Assembly (NCBI RefSeq): GCF_013390595.1
Contig: NZ_JACAWV010000002.1
Coordinates: forward strand, 186,001-250,000
Reading direction: 5' to 3'
DNA: 64,000 bases
From: Rhizobium sp. RM
GTDB taxonomy: Bacteria > Pseudomonadota > Alphaproteobacteria > Rhizobiales > Rhizobiaceae
In this document: positions 43,258-53,703 of the stretch, in pieces
Layout of the letters: every line of letters begins with the position of its first letter
Position numbering within the stretch: the stretch's first letter is position 1
Translations under genes and position numbers: made by a program
Notes under the pieces: model-generated
Told to the model about the DNA's origin: nothing
What the model saw: only the letters and a program-made list of their open reading frames with translations
Databases searched by the model: none

Positions 43258-43890
43258 ATGAAAAATCCAGTTGATACCGCCATGGCTCTGGTGCCGATGG
43301 TCGTAGAGCAGACCAATCGCGGCGAACGGTCCTATGACATCTACTCACGTCTTCTCAAAGAGCGCATCATCTTCCTCACCGGCCCGGTAGAGGACCACAT
43401 GGCATCGCTCGTCTGCGCGCAGCTTCTGTTCCTTGAGGCCGAAAACCCCAAGAAGGAAATCGCGCTTTACATCAATTCTCCAGGTGGTGTCGTGACCGCC
43501 GGCATGGCGATCTACGATACGATGCAGTTCATCCGTCCTGCCGTATCCACGCTGTGCGTTGGTCAGGCTGCATCCATGGGTTCGCTGCTTCTCGCCGCCG
43601 GTGAGAAGGGCATGCGTTTTGCAACGCCGAATGCGCGGATCATGGTTCACCAGCCTTCCGGCGGTTTCCAGGGTCAGGCATCCGATATCGAACGCCACGC
43701 TCGTGACATCATCAAGATGAAGCGTCGCCTCAACGAGGTCTATGTCAAGCACACCGGCCGCACGCTGGATGAGGTTGAAAAGACGCTTGATCGCGACCAC
43801 TTTATGGACTCGGAAGAGGCGAAGGATTGGGGCGTGATCGACAAGATCCTCACCTCGCGTCAGGAAATCGAAGGCGCCTCCGCGAATTGA
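43258..43890 (+). CDS. clpP: ATP-dependent Clp protease proteolytic subunit
   Basis: The 210-residue serine protease forms the double-heptamer core that works with ClpX or ClpA. The catalytic S106 lies in GQAASMGS and H131 in MVHQPSGG, with the Asp in the DRDHFM region; YINSPGG is the oxyanion loop. AAGGA precedes the ATG at 43258. Expression from the heat-shock-type promoter fits its role; clpX follows 291 bases downstream behind a separate gap. Confidence 0.97.
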   Translation: MKNPVDTAMALVPMVVEQTNRGERSYDIYSRLLKERIIFLTGPVEDHMASLVCAQLLFLEAENPKKEIALYINSPGGVVTAGMAIYDTMQFIRPAVSTLCVGQAASMGSLLLAAGEKGMRFATPNARIMVHQPSGGFQGQASDIERHARDIIKMKRRLNEVYVKHTGRTLDEVEKTLDRDHFMDSEEAKDWGVIDKILTSRQEIEGASAN

Positions 43891-43915
43891 GGCGCACGGC
43901 TTTTTGAAGATTGTT

Positions 43916-43945
43916 AGCCCCGGTAAAAATAATTTCGGGGCTTTC
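43916..43945 (+). terminator. Probable terminator after clpP
   Basis: AGCCCCG / CGGGGCT pair across a 13-base AT-rich loop, followed by a short TTT, 26 bases after the clpP stop. The weak T-run allows partial read-through into clpX. Confidence 0.55.
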
Positions 43946-44181
43946 AAGCGGAAAAGAAAGCGCTAATAGTACATATTAAGGCTGTGTTGAATTTTTATGA
44001 CGTAGCCTTGGTTTTATGGGGAATTCGTTGCCGCCGGTTGTCAGGTCATGTATCTGATACGGTTAGTACCCCCGGGAAGCGAAGCGGACACGGTAGTGCA
44101 CCCAAGGACAGCCGTGTCGGCGAGCGGTAAGTTGACCGCGATCCGTTCGACGGACCTGCGGCGTGCTGGAAGGAAAGAGAT

Positions 44182-45459
44182 ATGAGCAAAGTCAGCGGCA
44201 GCAACGGCGGCGACTCTAAAAATACACTCTATTGTTCATTCTGCGGCAAGAGCCAGCACGAAGTCCGGAAACTCATTGCCGGACCGACAGTATTCATCTG
44301 CGATGAGTGCGTCGAATTGTGCATGGACATCATCCGCGAGGAGAACAAGACGTCGATGGTGAAGTCGCGTGAGGGTGTTCCCACCCCGCAGGACATCATC
44401 AAGATCCTCGACGAATACGTCATCGGCCAGAAGCAGGCGAAGAAGATCCTCTCTGTTGCCGTTCACAACCATTACAAGCGCCTCGCACACGCCTCCAAGA
44501 ACGGCGACGTGGAACTGGCGAAGTCGAACATCATGCTCGTTGGCCCGACCGGTTGCGGCAAGACTTATCTTGCGCAGACGCTGGCCCGCATCATCGACGT
44601 TCCCTTCACCATGGCAGACGCAACCACGCTGACCGAAGCCGGTTATGTCGGTGAGGATGTTGAAAACATCATCCTCAAGCTGCTTCAGGCAGCCGACTAT
44701 AACGTCGAGCGCGCCCAGCGCGGTATCGTCTATATCGACGAAGTGGACAAGATTTCCCGCAAGTCGGACAATCCGTCCATCACGCGCGACGTATCGGGCG
44801 AAGGTGTGCAGCAGGCACTGCTGAAGATCATGGAAGGCACGGTCGCTTCCGTTCCGCCGCAAGGTGGTCGCAAGCATCCGCAGCAGGAATTCCTGCAGGT
44901 GGATACGACCAACATCCTGTTCATCTGCGGCGGCGCTTTTGCCGGTCTCGACAAGATCATCTCTGCCCGTGGCGAAAAGACCTCCATCGGTTTCGGTGCG
45001 ACGGTCAAGGCGGAAGACGATCGCCGCGTCGGCGAAGTGCTGCGCGAACTGGAGCCGGAAGATCTGGTGAAGTTCGGTCTCATCCCGGAATTCATCGGCC
45101 GTCTGCCTGTTCTGGCAACGCTGGAAGATCTGGATGAAGACGCATTGATCCAGATCCTGTCCGAGCCGAAGAACGCGCTCGTCAAGCAGTATCAGCGCCT
45201 GTTCGAGATGGAAGACGTCGAGCTGACCTTCCACGAGGACGCTCTGCGCGAAATCGCCCGCAAGGCGATCACCCGCAAGACCGGCGCCCGTGGCCTGCGG
45301 TCGATCATGGAAAAGATCCTTCTCGACACCATGTTCGAACTGCCGACTCTGGAAGGTGTTCGCGAAGTGGTCATTTCCGACGAAGTTGTCAGCGGTCTCG
45401 CTCGTCCGCTCTACATCTACGCCGATCGCAAGGACGAGAAGGCCAACGTTTCGGCCTGA
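44182..45459 (+). CDS. clpX: ATP-dependent Clp protease ATP-binding subunit
   Basis: The 425-residue AAA+ unfoldase delivers tagged proteins to ClpP. It has the N-terminal zinc-binding domain (C18, C21, C40, C43), Walker A GPTGCGKT, Walker [10 protein letters not shown] and the ClpP-binding loop region near IGFGA. The C-terminal [24 protein letters not shown] is the sensor 2 region. The ATG at 44182 has GGAAAG upstream. Confidence 0.97.
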   Translation: MSKVSGSNGGDSKNTLYCSFCGKSQHEVRKLIAGPTVFICDECVELCMDIIREENKTSMVKSREGVPTPQDIIKILDEYVIGQKQAKKILSVAVHNHYKRLAHASKNGDVELAKSNIMLVGPTGCGKTYLAQTLARIIDVPFTMADATTLTEAGYVGEDVENIILKLLQAADYNVERAQRGIVYIDEVDKISRKSDNPSITRDVSGEGVQQALLKIMEGTVASVPPQGGRKHPQQEFLQVDTTNILFICGGAFAGLDKIISARGEKTSIGFGATVKAEDDRRVGEVLRELEPEDLVKFGLIPEFIGRLPVLATLEDLDEDALIQILSEPKNALVKQYQRLFEMEDVELTFHEDALREIARKAITRKTGARGLRSIMEKILLDTMFELPTLEGVREVVISDEVVSGLARPLYIYADRKDEKANVSA

Positions 45460-45481
45460 TCTGCGAACTGAACATCATCAG

Positions 45482-45517
45482 AGCCCCTCGCGGTTTCAGC
45501 CGCGGGGGGCTTTTTTG
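45482..45517 (+). terminator. Rho-independent terminator of clpX
   Basis: GAGCCCCTCGCGG and CCGCGGGGGGCTT form a GC-rich stem with a short loop and a T6 run, 22 bases past the stop. Confidence 0.9.
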
Positions 45518-45543
45518 TGCCGCGCGATCTCTCAGGTGTCGTC

Positions 45544-45912
45544 ATGAGTTTAATCACTGCAATTCTGGTTCATGTCGCCGATGTGGAGGAGGGGCTCGCC
45601 TGGTACGCAAGGGCGTTCCCCGAAGCTTTACCCTCGGTCAGTCATCCCTCCGGTTTTGAGTTTCTTCAGGTGGGCGACGTCCAGCTCGAGATCGTGCCTG
45701 CCGATGAGAAAGTCGCAAGTGGTGCGGCCGGCTCTGTCGTCTACTGGTGGACGGATGATTTCGAGGGCGCGATGGCCCACTGGCGCGATATTGGCGGCGT
45801 TCTCTATCGTGGCCCGATGAGAATCGATGGCGATCTCTGGATGTGCCAGTTTCGTGATCCCTGGGGCAATTGCGTCGGTCTTCGTGGTCCGATGGTGAAA
45901 ACTTTGAGTTGA
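45544..45912 (+). CDS. VOC (glyoxalase/bleomycin-resistance) family protein
   Basis: The 122-residue protein has one VOC fold: ILVHVADVEEGLAWYARAFPEA, FLQVGDVQLEIVPADEK and WMCQFRDPWGNCVGLRGP. Family members are metal-dependent lyases, dioxygenases or binding proteins; no substrate can be named. ATG 45544 has AGGTG about 6 bases upstream. It sits between clpX and lon but shows no link to proteolysis. Confidence 0.82.
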   Translation: MSLITAILVHVADVEEGLAWYARAFPEALPSVSHPSGFEFLQVGDVQLEIVPADEKVASGAAGSVVYWWTDDFEGAMAHWRDIGGVLYRGPMRIDGDLWMCQFRDPWGNCVGLRGPMVKTLS

Positions 45913-46296
45913 ACGCAGTTGTGTGTCGGGGACGCAGAGTGTTCGTGGTAATAATGGCGTGGAGGGAAAGCGTCAGCCGCCATTTTGCGTTTTGAGCGGA
46001 TTGCGCTTTACTGATAATGTCTTACAACTGATTTGCAGCGCGACATGACGGGAATGTGAATATCCGTCGGCGGGCCGGTTCTTTGCTACGGGAAGGATAA
46101 CCGGAATGTTGAGAGTTAAGGCCTGCGCTGGGTTTTGTAGAATTTCACGGCTTTGTCGCCACGCGAAGCCGTCTGTTCCGGCGACTTGAAATCGGTGTTC
46201 GCAAACTCCACTTTCAGTCTCGAGAAATGAATATGCCGGGTGCCCCCAAGACATCCGGCAACATGTCCCGAAGAGGGACCATGGAAAGGAAATGAT
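45913..46296. other. 384-base stretch upstream of lon
   Basis: It holds a candidate sigma-32-like promoter (46185-46213). Nothing else recognised; a very long open frame on the opposite strand that runs through it is a shadow of lon. Confidence 0.4.
46185..46213 (+). promoter_or_regulatory. Candidate heat-shock promoter of lon
   Basis: CTTGAAA (46185-46191), 14 bases, then CTCCACTT resembles the enterobacterial sigma-32 pattern CTTGAAA-N13/14-CCCCATNT. The match at -10 is partial, and the start would lie about 80 bases before the ATG. Confidence 0.35.
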
Positions 46297-48714
46297 ATGA
46301 CGAACATCACGTCTGCGGCATCCGGCGGTACCTATCCCGTACTTCCCCTGCGCGACATCGTTGTTTTCCCGCATATGATCGTTCCCCTGTTCGTCGGGCG
46401 GGAAAAGTCTATTCGTGCTCTGGAAGAGGTCATGGGTTCCGACAAGCAGATCATGCTTGTCACCCAGATCAACGCCAGCGATGACGATCCGGAGCCGGAG
46501 GCCATTCATAAGGTCGGTACGGTTGCCAACGTTCTGCAGCTTCTGAAGCTTCCCGATGGCACGGTCAAGGTGCTGGTCGAGGGCAAGGGCCGCGCGCAGA
46601 TCGATTCCTACACCGGTCGCGAAGATTTCTATGAAGCCACGGCAACGCAGCTCGTCGAGTCTGCGGAAGACCCGGTCGAGATCGAGGCGCTGTCGCGTTC
46701 CGTTGTTTCGGAATTCGAAAGCTACGTAAAGCTCAACAAGAAGATTTCGCCGGAAGTGGTTGGCGCCGCTGGCCAGATTGACGACTACTCGAAGCTTGCC
46801 GATACGGTTGCATCGCACCTGTCGATCAAGATCACCGAAAAGCAGGAAATGCTGGAAACCGTCAGCGTGAAGCAGCGGCTTGAAAAAGCGCTCGGCTTCA
46901 TGGAAGGCGAAATTTCCGTATTGCAGGTGGAAAAGCGCATCCGCTCGCGCGTCAAGCGCCAGATGGAAAAGACCCAGCGCGAATATTACCTGAACGAGCA
47001 GATGAAGGCGATCCAGAAGGAACTCGGCGACGGCGAAGACGGCCGTGACGAGATGGCCGAGCTGGAAGAGCGCATCGCCAAGACGAAGCTTTCCAAGGAG
47101 GCCAAGGAAAAGGCCGAGGCGGAAATGAAGAAGCTTCGCCAGATGAGCCCGATGTCGGCCGAAGCCACCGTCGTGCGCAATTATCTGGATTGGCTGCTTG
47201 GCCTGCCCTGGGGCAAGAAGTCGAAGATCAAGGCTGACCTCAACAACGCCGAAAAGATCCTCGATCAGGATCACTTCGGTCTGGACAAGGTGAAAGAGCG
47301 CATCGTCGAGTATCTGGCCGTTCAGGCCCGTGCAACGAAGATTCGCGGCCCGATCCTGTGCCTCGTCGGCCCGCCCGGCGTTGGTAAGACCTCGCTTGCC
47401 AAGTCGATCGCCAAGGCGACCGGTCGTGAATATGTTCGTATGGCGCTGGGTGGCGTTCGTGACGAAGCGGAAATCCGCGGTCACCGCCGCACCTACATCG
47501 GCTCCATGCCGGGCAAGATCGTCCAGTCGATGAAGAAGGCCAAAAAGTCGAACCCGCTCTTCCTGCTCGACGAAATCGACAAGATGGGCATGGACTTCCG
47601 TGGCGACCCGTCGTCGGCTCTGCTCGAGGTGCTTGATCCGGAACAGAACTCTACCTTCATGGATCACTACCTGGAAGTGGAATACGATCTGTCCGACGTC
47701 ATGTTCGTGACGACGGCCAATACGCTGAACATTCCTGGCCCGTTGATGGACCGTATGGAAGTCATCCGTATTGCCGGTTACACCGAAGACGAAAAGCGCG
47801 AAATCGCCAAGCGTCACCTGCTGCCGAAGGCAATCAAGGAGCATGCGTTGCGTCCGGAGGAATTCTCCGTCACCGATGATGCGCTGATGATCGTGATTCA
47901 GCAGTATACCCGCGAAGCGGGCGTACGCAGCTTCGAGCGCGAGCTGATGAAGCTTGCACGCAAGGCCGTGACCGAGATCATCAAGGGCAAGGTCAAGTCC
48001 GTTGAAGTCACCGCAGCCAACGTTCCGGATTACCTGGGCGTTCCGCGGTACCGCCACGGTGAAGCCGAGCGTGAGGATCAGGTCGGTGTTGTCACCGGTC
48101 TCGCATGGACGGAAGTCGGCGGTGAGCTGCTTACCATCGAAGGCGTGATGATGCCGGGCAAGGGTCGCATGACCGTGACCGGTAACCTCAAGGAAGTGAT
48201 GAAGGAATCCATCTCGGCAGCGGCGTCTTACGTCCGTTCGCGCGCTGTGGACTTCGGCATCGAGCCACCGCGCTTCGACAAGAGCGACATTCACGTGCAC
48301 GTACCGGAAGGTGCAACCCCGAAGGACGGACCGTCCGCCGGTGTTGCCATGGCAACCGCCATCGTTTCCATCATGACCGGCATTCCGGTTTCCAAGGATG
48401 TGGCGATGACGGGTGAAATCACCCTGCGTGGTCGTGTTCTGCCGATCGGCGGCCTGAAGGAAAAGCTGCTTGCAGCACTTCGCGGCGGCATCAAGAAGGT
48501 GCTGATCCCGGAAGAGAACGCCAAGGACCTGGCAGAAATTCCGGACAACGTGAAAAACGAAATGGAAATCATTCCGGTTTCACGTATGGGCGAAGTCATC
48601 AAACACGCGCTGATCCGCCAGCCGGAACCCATTGAATGGGACGGCAGCATCGAGACTCCGGTCATCGCGACGGTTGAAGGCGTCGACGATAACAACACCG
48701 GCATCGCGCATTGA
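46297..48714 (+). CDS. lon: ATP-dependent Lon protease
   Basis: The 805-residue AAA+ protease degrades damaged and regulatory proteins; in Caulobacter and relatives it also removes CcrM and DnaA-linked regulators. It has the N-terminal LON domain ([20 protein letters not shown]), coiled coil near 190-260, Walker A GPPGVGKT and the catalytic dyad S680 (PKDGPSAG) and K723 (GGLKEK). ATG 46297 has AAGGAAA upstream and matches the family start; the frame opens earlier at 46240 without similarity. A terminator follows. Confidence 0.97.
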   Translation: MTNITSAASGGTYPVLPLRDIVVFPHMIVPLFVGREKSIRALEEVMGSDKQIMLVTQINASDDDPEPEAIHKVGTVANVLQLLKLPDGTVKVLVEGKGRAQIDSYTGREDFYEATATQLVESAEDPVEIEALSRSVVSEFESYVKLNKKISPEVVGAAGQIDDYSKLADTVASHLSIKITEKQEMLETVSVKQRLEKALGFMEGEISVLQVEKRIRSRVKRQMEKTQREYYLNEQMKAIQKELGDGEDGRDEMAELEERIAKTKLSKEAKEKAEAEMKKLRQMSPMSAEATVVRNYLDWLLGLPWGKKSKIKADLNNAEKILDQDHFGLDKVKERIVEYLAVQARATKIRGPILCLVGPPGVGKTSLAKSIAKATGREYVRMALGGVRDEAEIRGHRRTYIGSMPGKIVQSMKKAKKSNPLFLLDEIDKMGMDFRGDPSSALLEVLDPEQNSTFMDHYLEVEYDLSDVMFVTTANTLNIPGPLMDRMEVIRIAGYTEDEKREIAKRHLLPKAIKEHALRPEEFSVTDDALMIVIQQYTREAGVRSFERELMKLARKAVTEIIKGKVKSVEVTAANVPDYLGVPRYRHGEAEREDQVGVVTGLAWTEVGGELLTIEGVMMPGKGRMTVTGNLKEVMKESISAAASYVRSRAVDFGIEPPRFDKSDIHVHVPEGATPKDGPSAGVAMATAIVSIMTGIPVSKDVAMTGEITLRGRVLPIGGLKEKLLAALRGGIKKVLIPEENAKDLAEIPDNVKNEMEIIPVSRMGEVIKHALIRQPEPIEWDGSIETPVIATVEGVDDNNTGIAH

Positions 48715-48762
48715 TGCACCGCACTCGGAATGAGTGATGCGAATTTGGCACGATTTATGGGG

Positions 48763-48790
48763 AAGGCCGGCAGAAATGCCGGCCTTTTTT
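48763..48790 (+). terminator. Rho-independent terminator of lon
   Basis: AAGGCCGGC / GCCGGCCTT with a 6-base loop and T6, 49 bases past the stop. Confidence 0.92.
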
Positions 48791-48918
48791 GTGAAAATAA
48801 CTCCAGACCTCTTGTTTTTCAGGCGATTCCAGCGCTTTTGGGTTGCTACGCGCGGATGCAAAAGTATTCTGCGCCGGCTTAATTTGAGTCGTTTCATACC
48901 GATGAAAGGGGTGGAAAC

Positions 48919-49194
48919 ATGAACAAGAACGAGCTCGTCTCTGCTGTTGCCGAAAAGGCTGGTCTCACGAAGGCAGATGCTGCTTCCGCTGTTGATGCAG
49001 TATTCGAAACTGTACAGAACGAACTGAAGAACGGCGGCGACATTCGCCTCGCTGGCTTTGGCAGCTTCTCTGTCAGCCGCCGCGAAGCTTCCAAGGGCCG
49101 TAACCCGTCCACGGGTGCTGAAGTCGACATCCCGGCTCGCAACGTTCCAAAATTCTCCGCAGGCAAGGGCCTGAAGGACGCTGTCAACTCGTAA
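48919..49194 (+). CDS. hupB: HU-family DNA-binding protein
   Basis: The 91-residue protein is HU: MNKNELVSAVAEKAGLTKADA, GFGSFSVSRREASKGRNPSTG and the DNA-intercalating arm tip RNPSTGAEV, ending FSAGKGLKDAVN. It compacts and bends chromosomal DNA. GAAAGGGGTGGAAAC precedes the ATG at 48919. lon-hup adjacency is widely conserved in proteobacteria. Confidence 0.96.
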   Translation: MNKNELVSAVAEKAGLTKADAASAVDAVFETVQNELKNGGDIRLAGFGSFSVSRREASKGRNPSTGAEVDIPARNVPKFSAGKGLKDAVNS

Positions 49195-49304
49195 GGTTTC
49201 CGGAAGATCGTTTCGCCGTGCGGCGTGCGTGCGATCTTCAGGTTCACGAGGAAACATGTTTTGACGCCTTGAAGCCTAACCGCGGAATGTGCGCACAAAC
49301 GAAA

Positions 49305-49333
49305 AGAAGCCCGGCCTTTTGGCCGGGCTTTTT
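49305..49333 (+). terminator. Rho-independent terminator of hupB
   Basis: AAGCCCGGCC-TTTT-GGCCGGGCTT followed by TTTG, about 110 bases past the HU stop. Confidence 0.9.
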
Positions 49334-49482
49334 GATTCTGTCAGAAGACGCCGCACAACAGGGCTGGATAAGTGCAACTGAAGATCGATTCAGCAGCACG
49401 CGGCCAGCCGGTGTCATGCCCCTGTCATGTCTTTGACGCAGAAGCCTTGGGAACGGTTTCTGGACGCAAAGGGGGATTTACT

Positions 49483-51681
49483 ATGGCGCTCCGATTTTCT
49501 CACATGGCCTTGACCGCAGCATTGCTGACGTCAGCCGCTTTTCCGGCGGCTGCGGACCAGGTCTTCAACCGCATCGCGTCTTTTCCGGTCGCGAACAACC
49601 TCCCGGCTGACAAGGACGCCAAGACCGCGACTTCGTCCGAAATCATCACCGCAAGCGAAGACGGCAACACGCTGATCTATTCGGACAGCCCGCTGGGCGG
49701 CATCGGTTTTGTTGACATCACCGACGCAAAGGCGCCGAAGGCTGGCGGTGCATTGCTGCTGGACGGCGAACCCACCTCTGTTGCCGTTGCAGGTTCCAAG
49801 GTTCTGGCCGGCGTCAACACCTCTGAGAACCGCGCAAACCCGTCCGGCAAGCTGGTGACCGTGGATCTTGCCACCAAAAAGGTTGAAACAAGCTGCGATC
49901 TCGGCGGTCAGCCGGATTCGGTTGCCATTTCGCCTGACAAGACCTTTGCCGCCATCGCCATTGAAAACGAGCGTGATGAAGAGGTGAACGAAGGCGCCTT
50001 GCCGCAGATGCCGGCTGGCTTCCTCGTTACCGTTGGCCTCAAGAACGGTGCGGCCGACTGCGCGACGCTCAAGAAGATCGACCTGACCGGTCTTGCAGAG
50101 ATTTCTCCTGAAGATCCGGAGCCGGAATTCGTTTCCATCAATGCCAATGGCGAAATCGCCGTGACGCTGCAGGAAAACAACCACATCGCCATCATCGACG
50201 GCAAGTCCGGCAAGGTGACCAGCCATTTCTCGGCCGGTTCGGTTGATCTGGAAGGCATCGACACGAAATCCGATGGCCAGTTGAAGTTCACCGACAAGCA
50301 GGAGGCTCGTAAGCGCGAGCCCGACGCTGTAAAGTGGCTCGACAATGACCGTATCGTCATCGCCAACGAGGGGGACTGGCAGGGCGGTTCGCGCGGTTTC
50401 ACCATTTTCGACAAGACCGGCAAGCTGGTTTACGAGGCGGGTGCTTCGCTCGAGCACGCCATTGCCGCCATCGGCCACTATCCGGAAAAGCGCTCCAAGG
50501 CCAAAGGCATCGAGCCGGAAGGTCTGGAAGCCGCGACCTTCGGCGGTGAGAAGTACATCTTCGTTCTCAGCGAGCGCGCTTCTGTTGTTGGCGTCTATAA
50601 GGACACCGGCGCTGAACCGCAGCTCGTGCAGCTACTGCCATCCGGTATTTCCCCGGAAGGTGCTGTTGCCATTCCCTCGCGCAACCTGCTGGTCACCGCC
50701 AACGAAGCCGACCTCGGCGAAGATGGCGGCGCGCGTTCGCACGTCATGCTCTATGAGCGCAGCGAAGGCGAGGCAGCTTACCCGCAGCTCGTTTCCGCTG
50801 AAATCGATGGACTGCCGATCGGCTGGGGTGCATTGTCTGGCCTGACCGCCGACGCCGAAAAGCCTGGCATTCTCTATGCCGTCTCCGACTCGGTATACGG
50901 CAACCAGCCGTCGATCTTCACCATCGACGCCACCAAGAAGCCTGCCGTCATCACCAGCGTCCTGCGCGTCAAGCGTGACGGCATGGCTGCCCAGAAGCTC
51001 GATATCGAAGGCATCGCACGCGATGGCAAGGGTGGTTTCTGGCTGGCATCTGAAGGCGATAGCAGCAAGCTCGTCCCGCACGCGCTCTACAACGTCAACG
51101 CCAAGGGCGAGATCAAGGCCGAGATCGCCCTGCCGAAGGAACTTCTCAACGGCGAAACACGCTTCGGCTTTGAAGGTGTGACCGTTATCGGCGAAGGTGA
51201 TGACGCAACCCTCTGGATGGCTGTGCAGCGTGAATGGGGTACGGACGAGAAAGGCACGGTCAAGCTCGTTTCCTACAAGCCAAAGTCCAAGGAATGGGGC
51301 GCAGTGCGTTATCCGCTCGAAAAGGCGGGTGAGGGCTGGGTAGGTTTGTCTGAAATCGCGGCTTTTGGTGATCACGTCTATATCGTCGAGCGCGACAACC
51401 AGATCGGTGACAAGGCAAAGCTTAAGAAGCTCTACCGCGTCGCTCTGTCAGAACTGAAGCCGGCCAAAATCGGTGGCGAACTGCCGCTGGTCAAGAAAGA
51501 GGAAGCTCATGACTTCCTGCCGGACCTGAAGGCGCAGACCAACGGTTACGTCGTCGACAAGCTGGAAGGCTTCACTTTCGACAAGGATGGCACCGCTTAC
51601 GTTGTGACCGACAATGACGGCGTGGATGATTCCTCCGGCGAAACCCTGTTCTTCACGGTCAACCTGAAGGCAATCAACTGA
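49483..51681 (+). CDS. Secreted esterase-like/phytase-domain protein
   Basis: The 732-residue protein has a signal peptide (MALRFSHMALTAALLTSAAFPAAA) and a beta-propeller N-terminal half with repeating strands (DGNTLIYSDSPLGGIGFVDITDAKAP, then SVAISPDKTFAAIAIENE). The C-terminal half matches the esterase-like activity of phytase family (LSGLTADAEKPGILYAVSDS, DIEGIARDGKGGFWLASEGD, VDKLEGFTFDKDGTAYVVTDNDG). It is presumably periplasmic; substrate unknown. GGGGG precedes the ATG at 49483. Confidence 0.82.
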   Translation: MALRFSHMALTAALLTSAAFPAAADQVFNRIASFPVANNLPADKDAKTATSSEIITASEDGNTLIYSDSPLGGIGFVDITDAKAPKAGGALLLDGEPTSVAVAGSKVLAGVNTSENRANPSGKLVTVDLATKKVETSCDLGGQPDSVAISPDKTFAAIAIENERDEEVNEGALPQMPAGFLVTVGLKNGAADCATLKKIDLTGLAEISPEDPEPEFVSINANGEIAVTLQENNHIAIIDGKSGKVTSHFSAGSVDLEGIDTKSDGQLKFTDKQEARKREPDAVKWLDNDRIVIANEGDWQGGSRGFTIFDKTGKLVYEAGASLEHAIAAIGHYPEKRSKAKGIEPEGLEAATFGGEKYIFVLSERASVVGVYKDTGAEPQLVQLLPSGISPEGAVAIPSRNLLVTANEADLGEDGGARSHVMLYERSEGEAAYPQLVSAEIDGLPIGWGALSGLTADAEKPGILYAVSDSVYGNQPSIFTIDATKKPAVITSVLRVKRDGMAAQKLDIEGIARDGKGGFWLASEGDSSKLVPHALYNVNAKGEIKAEIALPKELLNGETRFGFEGVTVIGEGDDATLWMAVQREWGTDEKGTVKLVSYKPKSKEWGAVRYPLEKAGEGWVGLSEIAAFGDHVYIVERDNQIGDKAKLKKLYRVALSELKPAKIGGELPLVKKEEAHDFLPDLKAQTNGYVVDKLEGFTFDKDGTAYVVTDNDGVDDSSGETLFFTVNLKAIN

Positions 51682-51702
51682 TCGCATCGATCATATGTAA
51701 AA

Positions 51703-51732
51703 GAAAAAGCCGGTCTTTCGACCGGCTTTTTT
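51703..51732 (+). terminator. Rho-independent terminator after the phytase-like gene
   Basis: AAAAGCCGGTC-TTTC-GACCGGCTTTTTT, about 20 bases past the stop. Confidence 0.92.
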
Positions 51733-51955
51733 GCTTTCGACCGCAGTTGCGGCTGGGAATGCAGGCTTTCTCGGCGCGCGTTGATTGGGGGGTACACAGA
51801 GCGCGTTTGCCACCGGTCTCATCAGACGACAGGAATCAGGCGCGGGGGCTGCCGGATGCCATCGGTGAGGATATCAGCGTGAGAAAGCCGCAACGCCATT
51901 CAAACGTCATGTCGCGTTCAAATGCCGATTGCTGTTTTGACAGGTAAGGGGAGGA

Positions 51956-52096
51956 TTAGCGACCGGGGGAGCTTTTCTTGCCCGGAGTATCTTGCTTTTC
52001 TGAGTCCTGCTGGACCCAGCGGAAAAAAATATAAATAGGCAGCGCAATGAGCGCGAGTGTTACAAACGCGTCGATCGACATGGTTTCATCCATCAT
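51956..52096 (-). CDS. Small single-pass membrane protein (41-46 residues)
   Basis: A minus-strand frame encodes MMDETMSIDAFVTLALIALP, then IYIFFRWVQQDSEKQ and a Lys/Pro/Ser tail. One N-terminal helix with a polar tail is evident. The start is 52096, or the internal ATG at 52081; neither ribosome site is strong. I do not recognise the family. Coding is supported mainly by the coherent membrane-plus-tail pattern in a gap with no other gene. Confidence 0.5.
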   Translation of the reverse strand: MMDETMSIDAFVTLALIALPIYIFFRWVQQDSEKQDTPGKKSSPGR

Positions 52097-52548
52097 TAAA
52101 ACCGCTCATCATGAGCCGGCAAGCTGACCTTGCGATAAAACTATTGAGAAATACTGAATCACAGATGCCGCGTTACTTCGCGTCAGAGGGCGCTGTTTTG
52201 AACAGGGAAGGTCAGGCGCAGCAGATAGTGGGCTGGACGATGCGTTTTGAAACATTGAGTCCGGAATCAACACACAGACGTCTATTCGTGTGTACCGATT
52301 TGGTTGCGACGTCGCCGACGGATGCTCGAAACTTTTTTTGAGCAGGCAAATCGATTCATCCGCCAAACGAATCTCTTTTTCTAATGGAAGGGCGAATGCG
52401 AACTGGGGGAGGGCGAATCTTCGAAGCAGCGAGAACGTCTCAAATGCGATGAGAAAAAAGGTCCTGCCAGCATGAGGAGGCGATAAAACGCCAAAAGCGA
52501 GCCAAAGCCCGCTTTACATTTAAGTCTCTGCATTGTCCTGGGAAGTAA
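52097..52548. other. 452-base stretch without a convincing gene
   Basis: Open frames exist on both strands (for example 52111-52341 plus and 52109-52366 minus), but neither has a clear ribosome site or recognisable domain. I see no repeat or terminator here. Confidence 0.4.
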
Positions 52549-52624
52549 TGGTGGGCGATGAGAGACTCGAACTCCCGACATCCTCGGTGTAAACGAGGCG
52601 CTCTACCAACTGAGCTAATCGCCC
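52549..52624 (-). tRNA. tRNA-Val (TAC)
   Basis: The 76-base minus-strand cloverleaf has acceptor GGGCGAT / ATCGCCC, D-arm TAGCTCAGTTGGTAGAGC, anticodon loop TTTACAC (anticodon TAC), T-arm GGGAGTTCGAGTCTC and encoded CCA. Confidence 0.96.
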
Positions 52625-53072
52625 TTCGCGTCCTGCGGATCGTGTCCGCCGCGTCGGTGGCCGTGATGTATGCGGATCAGAAAAAAACCGCAAGTGCTTT
52701 TGTGAAGTTTTTTTGTTTTTTTTCGAGTTTGTTTTGTCGAGCCTCGATGGTGACGGGCAGAAAGCCCGGAAAACCGGGGTTTTGCCCAAATCGGCATCGT
52801 CGACCCCTGTAATGCTGCACTGCAAAATCAGCCGGAAACCGCCTGGTGTCTGTGGATAAAGTTTTTCTTTTCCCGAATAAGTGTAATATAAAACAATAGC
52901 TTAGTTTGTTTTTTGGGCGGTTCGAACCGGTTTTTCCCATCGGAAAATGCACAAGCTTATTCTTTTGTCGTGAAACTCGCTTGACACCCCAGCACGAACG
53001 CCGTAGTTAGCCGCTCAACGAACAGCCGAGGCTGGTTCGTACGGCGAAACGAAAGCTTCGCTGTCAGGAGAT
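52625..53072. other. 448-base AT-rich stretch before the tRNA-Asp pair
   Basis: No gene seen. It has long T-runs near 52680-52735 and a 12-bp palindrome CGGTTCGAACCG at 52918-52929. The sequence just before 53073 probably carries the tRNA-Asp promoter. Confidence 0.4.
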
Positions 53073-53149
53073 GCGGGTGTAGCTCAGTCGGTTAGAGTGC
53101 CGGCCTGTCACGCCGGAGGTCGCGGGTTCGAGCCCCGTCACTCGCGCCA
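53073..53149 (+). tRNA. tRNA-Asp (GTC), copy 1
   Basis: The 77-base cloverleaf has acceptor GCGGGTG / CACTCGC, anticodon loop CTGTCAC (anticodon GTC), T-arm CGGGTTCGAGCCCCG and encoded CCA. Identical to the copy at 53190. Confidence 0.97.
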
Positions 53150-53189
53150 TCCTGATCCTCGGAAACGCAGATGAAAATCTGCAACATGC

Positions 53190-53266
53190 GCGGGTGTAGC
53201 TCAGTCGGTTAGAGTGCCGGCCTGTCACGCCGGAGGTCGCGGGTTCGAGCCCCGTCACTCGCGCCA
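53190..53266 (+). tRNA. tRNA-Asp (GTC), copy 2
   Basis: Identical in all 77 bases to the first copy, 40 bases downstream of it and likely in the same transcript. The spacer itself is not duplicated. Confidence 0.97.
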
Positions 53267-53703
53267 TTTTTCTTTCCTCCCTTACATTATATATATGTGA
53301 GCCGCTGATAGCGGTTTTGCGTCTGGTTTCTGCTCTCTGATTCCAGCTCTTTTGACGGCCTTCGCGGCGTCATTTTTCCTGCATTTTTTAGTCAAGTTTC
53401 GCATATTGAAAATCGTCACTTTCGTGGTTTTTCTGCGTAAAATTTGTGTGACTTTTTTGCGGTCGCACCATTCAATCGATTATTATTTTATTTGAGGGAC
53501 TTAGCCGCGATAACCGGCCCAATTTTGCGTCAATTCCGGCAATATTGTTGCCAATCAATGCGGCAGGCGGCTTGAAATGGTGCCGAAACTCTTGCAGAGA
53601 GAGCGCGGCTGCGCTAACGACTTTGGCGTTGCAACATATTTTTCGCCTTGAGACGTTTCGTCGCAAGGTAAGGTCCGGCACCCGGCCGGGCAGGGAAGAG
53701 ACC
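53267..53703. other. 437-base stretch upstream of nuoA
   Basis: It should hold the terminator of the tRNA-Asp pair and the promoter of the nuo operon. It is AT-rich (ATTATATATATG near 53286), with no gene and no confidently assigned promoter. Confidence 0.45.

Noticed and set aside
45973-48300. 775-codon open frame antisense to lon
   Set aside because: Composition is a shadow of lon codon bias; His/Arg/Leu-rich product without domains, and lon is certain.
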